Assembly (NCBI GenBank): GCA_028285585.1
Contig: JANQOU010000011.1
Span: 1-64,000 of the forward strand
Direction: 5' to 3'
DNA length: 64,000 nucleotides
DNA from: Acidimicrobiia bacterium
GTDB lineage: Bacteria; Actinomycetota; Acidimicrobiia; Spongiisociales; ZC4RG35
The number at the start of each line of letters is the position of its first letter. The stretch's first letter is position 1. Positions 37,843 through 44,486 of this stretch are shown here, one piece after another. A program made the translations under genes and the position numbers. The notes under the pieces were generated by a model. That model did no database searches and had not been told where the DNA came from. It was given only the letters and a program-made list of their open reading frames with translations.

Positions 37843-40020
37843 GTGACGTTGTACCAGCGAAGCTCAACCGGACATAGGGGTCCGAAGCCATTGAACCAAC
37901 CTGCCCGAAGCATCCCCAAAGTTGTCGGCGCAGATTGGGCAACCTGGGATCACATCGAGGTGCAACCTTCACCACGAAATCAAAGAAACTTCTTCGAAGT
38001 CGTTACCTCACTCAGTGGCATCAGCAATCTCCCTAGATTCGTAGGGGGAACCATCGCCAACACGCTAACCGCGTACTCCAACGCAATCGAGACAGCCGGC
38101 GAAAGCCGGGATGTTTCGATGGTTCTGTACGGCGGGTGTCCCGTTCTTGACGCGCTTATGCCGACCCCTTTAGACCGGTTACACCAAGCAGGCATCAAGA
38201 CGGTGAGGACTGCAGCAACCAGACAAACCGACGCAAAGACAAAAGTCGTTGTCAGCCCTGACGGAGAGGTTCGTTACGTGGAACTGGAAGATACTGGTCC
38301 TGTTAGCCTACCGGAGCAACCAGACCTTGAGGCCGACCTACTGGTCGTCGGAGCCTGGGATCTCGCAGAGGTCTTGCCGCCTCCAACCTCACATCTAGCT
38401 ATGGTCGCTCTGATCCTAGGAGACGTCGATCACGACGCATCCTTCTTACGGCATCTTGAGGCCATACGAGCGGCCGGTTACTTAGTCCAGTGGACTTTCG
38501 GTAGCGACACCCTTGATCCGAAGGCCGACGTCGAGATACGTCGCCGAACTGGATCTAAGAGCAGCCACATCCGTACCAGTGGCGCTGGGGCGGTAACCGT
38601 CACAAACGAAATGGGTGTTAAGTCGCTTCCTGTGAATCCCCACCGCGTGTCCGGGTCCACGCTAGGTGCCGGCGACGCCTACGCCGGGGGTTTTCTGGCC
38701 GGTGCGATGCTTGGGGAGAGCGTTGAACAGGCACACGATAGAGCGGTGTGCGAAGCCATACGGGTGCTTGGCGAATCTGGTGCGACCTCGAAACCCGATC
38801 ATTCCGCCATTCTTCACGTGGCAGCGTCCCTAAACGTTGAGACCGAACTGATCCACCGATTTGTCTTAGAGACCCGCGATGCCTTAGAACAAATGCCTGG
38901 CCCCGTGATCATCTCAGGAGGCCAAACTGGCGTAGATCAGATCGGCCTAACCACAGCCGTGCGCTATGGCTTACCGGCCGTAGCGGTCACTCCCTACGGT
39001 CGTCGGACCGAGGAAGGTCCTTTTGCTGCTCACCCGGCGATACGTGTCATTGAGGTGCCAGATTCGAGCTATCGACTCCGGACTTGGGTCAATACTGTCC
39101 TGTCGGACGTCACGTTGCTCTACGACGAGGTCGGTAGCGAAGGATCTGTCGAAACTCGATCAGCGTGCGAGCATCTGGGTAAACCCATGATCAACGCCTC
39201 CGGTTTAGACACCAAGGCCGTTGCACAAGCACTCTTCGACGGTGTGCGGGCGGGGGACTGGAGGGTAGTCAACATTGCTGGGACGCGCAGCTCGGGGCTC
39301 AAAACCTCGGCGATCGACAGGATCGAGACTGCTCTGGAATGTGCGATTCGACGCATAGGTGCCAGCGATAACAAGGAACCACTACGTGAGAACTTGCTGA
39401 TGGCACAGAGAGAACCGCTGCGAATAGCTCTGCCCAAGAAACCTGCGGTCATCGACCTGATCACCGCGTTCTGGCAAGCAACCTACGGTACTCGCGTTCT
39501 AACCTCGAACAGACTGGTCGAAGTGACTAGAGAGGGCGTAGAACTTATGGTGGTTCGAGCAGCCGATGTTCCAGGACTAATCGCCTCGGGCGACGCCGAC
39601 GCTGGATTCACCTGGCAGAACCAGATTCGTGAAGCTGGTCACGACATGAGTCCTTTCTTCGAAACGGGCTGGTTCGCCAATTACACAGGGGTAGTGATAC
39701 CAGAGGTTCTCCGAATGCCGATCAGTCACCTCGTAAGTCAATACCCTAAGGCAGCAAAGCACATGGTCACCGACAGTCAACTGATCAGCAACCACGCCAT
39801 AGTCACTCCCATCGACGGCGCAGCAGAAGCTTTCGTGCACACCGGCCTTGCAGAGGGTGCTGTTGATACGTGGGCCACGGGTCGCACAGCCAAAGAGCAC
39901 AACCTAATGCCTCGTGACGTGCTCGAACGGAGTTCACTCTCCCTGTATCTGGCCGAGCCAGTTGGGCCGACTGCCTACTCCTTCGCCAGCTCATTCGAAA
40001 CGTGGGTGAGGAACTGCTAG
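37843..40020 (+). CDS. PfkB kinase / cpYpsA (SLOG) / HisG-like phosphoribosyltransferase fusion
   Basis: 725 residues from GTG 37843. Residues about 20-320 form a PfkB/ribokinase-type sugar or nucleoside kinase with the GAGD anion hole and catalytic Asp at 275-278 (TLGAGDAYAGGFLAGAML). Residues about 340-500 form a circularly permuted YpsA-like SLOG domain: ISGGQTGVDQIGL (G359-D365), YGRRTEEGPF, SYRLRTWVN, VNIAGTRSSG. SLOG proteins bind nucleotides or nucleotide sugars and include N-glycosidases. Residues about 525-725 resemble short-form HisG: LRIALPKK, VELMVVRAADVP, DADAGFTWQNQIREAG, and a PRPP-loop-like stretch starting at E662 (EAFVHTGLAEGAVDTWATG then RTA). I know of no described protein with this domain order. 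It leads the island's three-gene forward operon. Confidence 0.8.
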   Translation: MTLYQRSSTGHRGPKPLNQPARSIPKVVGADWATWDHIEVQPSPRNQRNFFEVVTSLSGISNLPRFVGGTIANTLTAYSNAIETAGESRDVSMVLYGGCPVLDALMPTPLDRLHQAGIKTVRTAATRQTDAKTKVVVSPDGEVRYVELEDTGPVSLPEQPDLEADLLVVGAWDLAEVLPPPTSHLAMVALILGDVDHDASFLRHLEAIRAAGYLVQWTFGSDTLDPKADVEIRRRTGSKSSHIRTSGAGAVTVTNEMGVKSLPVNPHRVSGSTLGAGDAYAGGFLAGAMLGESVEQAHDRAVCEAIRVLGESGATSKPDHSAILHVAASLNVETELIHRFVLETRDALEQMPGPVIISGGQTGVDQIGLTTAVRYGLPAVAVTPYGRRTEEGPFAAHPAIRVIEVPDSSYRLRTWVNTVLSDVTLLYDEVGSEGSVETRSACEHLGKPMINASGLDTKAVAQALFDGVRAGDWRVVNIAGTRSSGLKTSAIDRIETALECAIRRIGASDNKEPLRENLLMAQREPLRIALPKKPAVIDLITAFWQATYGTRVLTSNRLVEVTREGVELMVVRAADVPGLIASGDADAGFTWQNQIREAGHDMSPFFETGWFANYTGVVIPEVLRMPISHLVSQYPKAAKHMVTDSQLISNHAIVTPIDGAAEAFVHTGLAEGAVDTWATGRTAKEHNLMPRDVLERSSLSLYLAEPVGPTAYSFASSFETWVRNC

Positions 40021-40029
40021 CTTCGTCGG

Positions 40030-41409
40030 TTGGTGGATTCTAGGCACCCAACACATGAGGTAAGACTTACCCTGATGGGTGCCCTACTGGGTATTTCGTT
40101 GCCAGTCGCGTTCGGTTCACTCTTCACAGCAGACTTTCGTTGGTCTCTCCTCGCCGCAACTTCAGCAGTCACTCTCAATGCACTGAACTTCTTCCACGGA
40201 AAGGTCGCCACGGCGGAGGACCAGTCGTACTTGACGGCACTGGCACTTCGCCAGGGATTCGCCCTTGCCGATTACGGCCTCAATCTCGCGTTGGTGATCT
40301 GCTTCGTTGTAATGGCCTTCGGTGCCGGGGATGCGACTATCCTCAATGCCTCTCTTGTTGCACTGCGATCACTCGACCTTGTCCTGGTTCTAGTGGTGGT
40401 TCGGGTGCTCGATCAGGGACGAGTTGAGAAGAGCCAACGCTTCTGGTTGTTGATGAATAGTGCTGGAATAGTGCTGTTCGGGGCGCTACTCGTGGCCTCC
40501 ATCATTGGACGTGCAGGCATCTATGACTGGACAGCCTGGATCTTTCTTGGGTACATCGTCATAGATATTATCGGCGACTACGCATTAAATGCAGGTATCT
40601 ACTTTCATGTCGACACAGATTGGGATGATCTAGCAGACGGGTGGGACGCAGTGCAGGGCAAGTTCGGAGACCCTTACCGTAATCTACTCATCTATCCGTA
40701 CCTTGATAGTCGATTCGAGTTCGATGGAACTCGAGTGCTGGACCTTGGCTGCGGCAACGGATGTGTCTCGCGCTGGATAGCGACCAAAGGCGGACGCGTC
40801 GTAGGGGTGGACGGGAGCTCACGTTTAATTGAACTAGCCAATACATATTGGGCTGACGACCAAGCGCCACTGTTCGAGGTTCTTGATCTATGTAATCTCG
40901 AGGACGCCATGGCTTGGTCATCGCGGGATGAGAGAGCGGAGAGCTTTGACTACGTAATCGCTGTATTCACGTTGCAGGATTTGCCAACACTTGAGCCGGT
41001 CCTTGAGTTGATCGCCACTTCTATCAGCCCTGGTGGGATCTGCATCGTAATCATCGAGAACGACCTGGCTTCTCCAAGATCAGCACGCGCCGAAACAACG
41101 AATAGACTGTGGGTTGACAAGCCAGGAAGAATACCCAGACGCCAACTGATTGTGTGGAGCGAGCTTCCGAGTGAGTTGCTCCCGACCGGCGCCAACAAAA
41201 CGACCACGACGTACCATCGCCCTCTGCGCTGGTATTCCGAACAGTTCAGCGTCTTCGGACTACGCGAAGATACGGCTTGGTCTGCTCTCACACCCCCTGA
41301 GATAGTCCGCACTGCTGACGACTCCGCAATGATTCGCAGATATGCTCGAGCCCCAAAGTTTTCAGTCGCTACCTTCAAGAGGTCGGGAAGTAAGACCATG
41401 AATGCCTAG
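40030..41409 (+). CDS. Membrane-anchored SAM-dependent methyltransferase
   Basis: Up to 459 residues from TTG 40030; GTG 40033 and ATG 40075 are alternatives and none has a convincing ribosome-binding site. The first about 190 residues contain five or six hydrophobic helices (MGALLGISLPVAFGSLF, LALVICFVVMAFGAG, GIVLFGALLVASIIG, WIFLGYIVIDIIGDYAL). The C-terminal class I methyltransferase has motif I VLDLGCGNGCVSRW near residue 236, an acidic residue after VVGVD, and motif IV-like FDYVIAVFTLQDL. It is translated just after the kinase-SLOG-HisG fusion and overlaps the TS-like gene by eight bases. Substrate unknown; membrane tethering suggests a lipid-linked or exported product. Confidence 0.75.
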   Translation: MVDSRHPTHEVRLTLMGALLGISLPVAFGSLFTADFRWSLLAATSAVTLNALNFFHGKVATAEDQSYLTALALRQGFALADYGLNLALVICFVVMAFGAGDATILNASLVALRSLDLVLVLVVVRVLDQGRVEKSQRFWLLMNSAGIVLFGALLVASIIGRAGIYDWTAWIFLGYIVIDIIGDYALNAGIYFHVDTDWDDLADGWDAVQGKFGDPYRNLLIYPYLDSRFEFDGTRVLDLGCGNGCVSRWIATKGGRVVGVDGSSRLIELANTYWADDQAPLFEVLDLCNLEDAMAWSSRDERAESFDYVIAVFTLQDLPTLEPVLELIATSISPGGICIVIIENDLASPRSARAETTNRLWVDKPGRIPRRQLIVWSELPSELLPTGANKTTTTYHRPLRWYSEQFSVFGLREDTAWSALTPPEIVRTADDSAMIRRYARAPKFSVATFKRSGSKTMNA

Positions 41410-42364
41410 GATCGAAGGTTCTCGCGGCTTTGAAGGTCTGTGGAGATTTGCTCTTGAGTCACTGATCTCCGATGGCGAGTTGATACCCCCCATAACCAAC
41501 CCGAACTCACCACACAGTGCCTTCGGTGCTGGCGGATCTAAGCTACTGGAGTGCCGCGGATGGTCGGCCATAGACTACCAGCCAAGGGCGAGGCTCCTTC
41601 GTAGTCGGGAACGTCGAGCCTGGCCAGACCAAGCTTTTGGAATGGCCTTGTGGCACCTCTCTGGCAGCCCGTCGCTTCGCGACATTGTAGTCGTGAATCC
41701 CAACGGCACTCGCTTCTCAGACGACGGAAAGATGTTACGCGGTGCATGGGGTCAGCGCATATTCGGCGGTTCTCCTGATGATCTGCTTGAGCGAGCTATA
41801 GCAGTGTTGGACAATGATGTGAGTAGCTTTCGCGCCGTAATCCCAATCTATCGAGCAGCCGACCTTGGTGTCGAGTCTCGCGACATCCCTTGCTTGACAA
41901 CTCTCCAGTTTGTCGTCAGAGGAGACGGTCTTCACCTGATTGCGTCGCTACGTGCCCTGAACCCCTATTGGATCTGGTCATACGATCACTTCTTTCTGTC
42001 CGTACTCTCGGAACTGGTGGCTGTTCGACTCAACATACAGCTTGCCTCAATAACCTACTTCACAGCCAGCCTCCATGTATCAATTGATGACCGTAGCCGA
42101 ATCGCCGAAGCATTATCCAATAACATTATGGACGCTGTCCCGATGCCTGCAATGGACACAAGAGCCGCTGATCCGCACGAGCTCCTGTTACTCCGTAAAC
42201 GGTACCTACAATGGACAGTTGAAGCGAACAAGGATTCGAAAGCTCAAATGTCTTCTGAAGGATTGGATTCGTGGTGGTCGGGCTACGTCGCAGCGTTCAA
42301 TGATGCGCGCAAAGCACGCTCCGAAGGGAGAGACCCGGCCGCCTCGGCATGGCTCACCATCTGA
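41402..42364 (+). CDS. Divergent thymidylate synthase superfamily protein, CMP/dCMP hydroxymethylase-like
   Basis: 320 residues. A gap-free alignment by eye to E. coli ThyA over about 80 residues places the nucleophile at Cys164 (DIPCLTTLQF, ThyA C146), Gln169 (Q151), the phosphate Arg184 (R166), and Asp195 at the position of Asn177, then His225 (H207). ThyA Tyr209 is replaced by Ser227. RGAWGQRIFG (113-122) corresponds to the YGxxWR region. Asn-to-Asp at 177 is the change that switches selectivity from uracil to cytosine in dCMP hydroxymethylase and in engineered ThyA. I therefore predict a cytosine nucleotide substrate. The family uses methylene-tetrahydrofolate. It is the third gene of the island operon; a normal housekeeping role is unlikely given the divergence. 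Confidence 0.7.
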   Translation: MPRIEGSRGFEGLWRFALESLISDGELIPPITNPNSPHSAFGAGGSKLLECRGWSAIDYQPRARLLRSRERRAWPDQAFGMALWHLSGSPSLRDIVVVNPNGTRFSDDGKMLRGAWGQRIFGGSPDDLLERAIAVLDNDVSSFRAVIPIYRAADLGVESRDIPCLTTLQFVVRGDGLHLIASLRALNPYWIWSYDHFFLSVLSELVAVRLNIQLASITYFTASLHVSIDDRSRIAEALSNNIMDAVPMPAMDTRAADPHELLLLRKRYLQWTVEANKDSKAQMSSEGLDSWWSGYVAAFNDARKARSEGRDPAASAWLTI

Positions 42365-42432
42365 ATCGGACGTGACTCCTCCTGTCAAAGAAGGGCTAGG
42401 GTCGACCTAGGTCAATTACGGCTCCGCCGTTC

Positions 42433-43179
42433 CTATCCTTCAATACGTACCGCTATCTCCGACACCACTTGGGGCACCTCGGCCAAGTTCGAGACTGTGA
42501 ACCAGCGACCAGATTGTAGAGCTACCTCCGTCTCCGCGTCGTCCGGGCTTTCATCGATGTCCCAGCCCTTGTCATACGGAATATGAATCGCGTAACCACC
42601 TAGCGTCACCACCGGTATGATGTCAGCACTCAAAGAGTCACCTACCATTACGAACTCCGGAGCCGCTATCGAATAACGACGGAGCAGGCTCTCATAAGTC
42701 GACATCGTCTTCGACCCCACCACCTCCACTTCAGAAAAGTACTCACCTAAACCTGACCGAAGAAAAAGGTCCAGTTGCTGCATGTTGCTCCCGCGGGTCA
42801 CACCCATCAGTCGATAAGACTCTGACAAGCGGGGCACCACATCTAGTACATCAGGCAGCAGATCGACCGGCTTCTCTCGGATGTGTTGCAACCAGTCAAA
42901 CAGTGGCTCAAAATGCTGTATCGGCAGATCCCCAGCACCCGCGGAGCTCGCAGCTTCAAGGCAAGCTAGAACAAACGATGTAAATCCGTACCCATACTTC
43001 TCAATCCGGTCGAATTCCAGTTGGTCCCTAACAACCTCGAATTCCTCTTGTGAGACCACACCTCTCAGAAGAGACCTGACAAGGCGCCTCCCGTCAGCAA
43101 AATAAGGTGTCGTGTGCCAAAGGGTGTCGTCAAAATCGAGACCTACCGTGAGAAGTGGGTGAATCTTCGACTGAGCCAT
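42433..43179 (-). CDS. HAD superfamily hydrolase (phosphatase)
   Basis: 248 residues on the opposite strand to the other island genes. All four HAD motifs are visible: I TVGLDFDDTLWHT with the nucleophile and acid Asp pair, II GVTRGSN, III Lys in GSKTMSTYESLL, and IV MVGDSLSADI. The cap between motifs I and II is helical, of the size seen in C1-cap nucleotidases and phosphoglycolate-type phosphatases. In this context dephosphorylation of a modified nucleotide is a reasonable guess. The gaps 42365-42432 and 43180-43307 hold no clear features. Confidence 0.85.
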   Translation of the reverse strand: MAQSKIHPLLTVGLDFDDTLWHTTPYFADGRRLVRSLLRGVVSQEEFEVVRDQLEFDRIEKYGYGFTSFVLACLEAASSAGAGDLPIQHFEPLFDWLQHIREKPVDLLPDVLDVVPRLSESYRLMGVTRGSNMQQLDLFLRSGLGEYFSEVEVVGSKTMSTYESLLRRYSIAAPEFVMVGDSLSADIIPVVTLGGYAIHIPYDKGWDIDESPDDAETEVALQSGRWFTVSNLAEVPQVVSEIAVRIEG

Positions 43180-43307
43180 CAGCGGCGCAACGTTGTCCTT
43201 TCAAAGCTTAGCGGTGTACGGACACTCAGGGCCTAGACCAGGTGTGGAACGGTAGGTAGCAGCGAGAGCGCCAGTATTGTTCGTGTATCTGACGATAGCG
43301 AGACAAG

Positions 43308-43733
43308 TTGAAAAGTGGTGTTGCCGAACCCCAACAACCGCAAGCTTGGGCCATATTGACCTACTGCCTTGACCAATTCGTCCATGCCACCGATGCCGCT
43401 ATTCTGGACCTCGCCGCCCTTGATCAGACTCCTGACACGTCCAGCTTCCTCAAGCGCCACGAGTCGTATCTCCAAGGCGGCGCAGCCTTCATCGTCGACT
43501 TCAGAGAAGCCTCGTCCCTGGTGGTCATGTCTTGCTTGGTGTCACTTGTGCACCGTATGCTCCTGGGGCATCTTCTGGCGGTTCACACCATCGATTTTGA
43601 CCCTGCGACCGTCGTCGACTTCACGGTAGAGGCAGACGAGAAGGTCAGAGTCAGAGGGTTCCTTCAAAACGGCCGACTGAGCGAGATCACCTATGAGCGT
43701 GCCATTGAACTAGTTACGGACAAAGACAATTAG
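43308..43733 (+). CDS. Small hypothetical protein in the island
   Basis: 141 residues from TTG 43308, with no ribosome-binding site that I can see. It is cytosolic, with a mixed helix/strand appearance (YLQGGAAFIVDFREASSL, SLVHRMLLGHLLAVHTI, VVDFTVEADEKVRVRGFL). No family recognised. The reading frame ends just before the right repeat and uses the same A/T-richer codons as the rest of the island. It could be a real gene or a remnant. Confidence 0.45.
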   Translation: MKSGVAEPQQPQAWAILTYCLDQFVHATDAAILDLAALDQTPDTSSFLKRHESYLQGGAAFIVDFREASSLVVMSCLVSLVHRMLLGHLLAVHTIDFDPATVVDFTVEADEKVRVRGFLQNGRLSEITYERAIELVTDKDN

Positions 43734-43760
43734 CCGCGACCGTCTCGGCCGCAGTCCTCT

Positions 43761-43841
43761 CCTCGCCGACCAACTGATAACTCTGCAAGACGGCCGTATC
43801 GCCGACTGACCTGGCTCCGAGGCCCTTGACAACTCTCGTGC
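43761..43841 (+). repeat. Right direct repeat (att-like) with orphan ATPase 3' end
   Basis: Matches 37551-37632 with two substitutions and one single-base gap. It encodes the last residues and stop codon of the ABC ATPase at 36877-37599, detached from the gene. Its 3' part supplies the TTGACA box of the TetR promoter. Confidence 0.85.
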
Positions 43842-43877
43842 CAGTCCTTACTTTCCCCATGTCGGTCGATCGACCGA
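43826..43877 (+). promoter_or_regulatory. Promoter and TetR-type operator of the 43899 operon
   Basis: TTGACA (43826-43831), a 17-base spacer and TACTTT (43849-43854) make a near-consensus promoter. Immediately after it, TCGGTCGATCGACCGA (43862-43877) is a perfect 16-bp palindrome at the expected transcription start, a typical TetR autorepression site. GGGAGAA (43884-43890) is the ribosome-binding site for ATG 43899. Confidence 0.8.
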
Positions 43878-43898
43878 ACAACAGGGAGAACCACCTGA

Positions 43899-44486
43899 AT
43901 GGGCAACGAAACGGCGCAGAAGATCCTCGAGGCGGCCCGGGCACGACTGCTGGCCGACGGCTACGCAGCTCTCTCCACACGCTCCGTGGCTGAGGCCGCA
44001 GACGTCCCCCTCTCCCAGATCCATTACCACTTCGGATCCAAAGAGGAGCTGATACTCAGGCTCCTGAGGGCCGAGAACGATCGAGTGCTGGGCCGCCAAA
44101 CAGCGATGTTTGCTCGCGATCTTCCACTGTGGAAACGCTGGGATCTCGCCTGCGACTATTTCGACGAGGACATCGCCTCGGGGTACGTCCGCGTTCTCAA
44201 CGAGATGACTGCCGCCGGCTGGTCTTCGGAGCCGGTGCGCAAAGAAGTCAAAGAGATCTACCTCGCGTGGGCCGATCTCCTCCGCGAAGTTGCTGAAGAG
44301 GCGAGGAGCCAAGGCGTGAGCCTTGGCCACTTCGAGCCGGCTGACATCTCGGCCCTGGTGTCGGCCTGGTTCATAGGAGCCGAGGCACTGATGCTGCTCG
44401 ACATGGAAAGCGACGAAGCCCCGTACCGGCGGGCTCTTCGCAGGGTGGGCGAGCTGATCCGCATAGCCGAAGAAGGCGTAGCGTGA
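43899..44486 (+). CDS. TetR/AcrR family transcriptional regulator
   Basis: 195 residues. The N-terminal helix-turn-helix is clear (AQKILEAARARLLADGYAAL, then SVAEAADVPLSQIHYHFGSK). The C-terminal ligand domain is a standard TetR bundle ending ALRRVGELIRIAEEG. It overlaps the hydrolase-glycosyltransferase gene by four bases and has its own palindromic operator, so it probably represses the three-gene operon 43899-47015 until a ligand binds. Confidence 0.92.
   Translation: MGNETAQKILEAARARLLADGYAALSTRSVAEAADVPLSQIHYHFGSKEELILRLLRAENDRVLGRQTAMFARDLPLWKRWDLACDYFDEDIASGYVRVLNEMTAAGWSSEPVRKEVKEIYLAWADLLREVAEEARSQGVSLGHFEPADISALVSAWFIGAEALMLLDMESDEAPYRRALRRVGELIRIAEEGVA

Larger units (their letters stand above)
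37633..43760. mobile_element. Genomic island with nucleotide-modification genes, bounded by direct repeats
   Basis: About 6.1 kb between the two repeat copies. The DNA is visibly richer in A/T than either flank, and codons such as TTA, CTA, AGA and ATA, rare elsewhere in the window, are common. The right repeat retains an orphan 3' fragment of the upstream ABC ATPase gene (reading [15 protein letters not shown] then stop), so the original order was ATPase followed directly by the TetR gene now at 43899. No integrase, transposase or relaxase is present, so the mechanism of entry is not shown. Confidence 0.7.

Noticed and set aside
41402-42364. Housekeeping thymidylate synthase thyA
   Set aside because: Key Asn177 and Tyr209 equivalents are changed and overall similarity is low, so a canonical dTMP-forming role is not supported.
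37633-43760. Prophage or integrative element with its own integrase
   Set aside because: No integrase, excisionase, phage structural or conjugation genes were found among the encoded proteins, so only an island with att-like ends can be supported.
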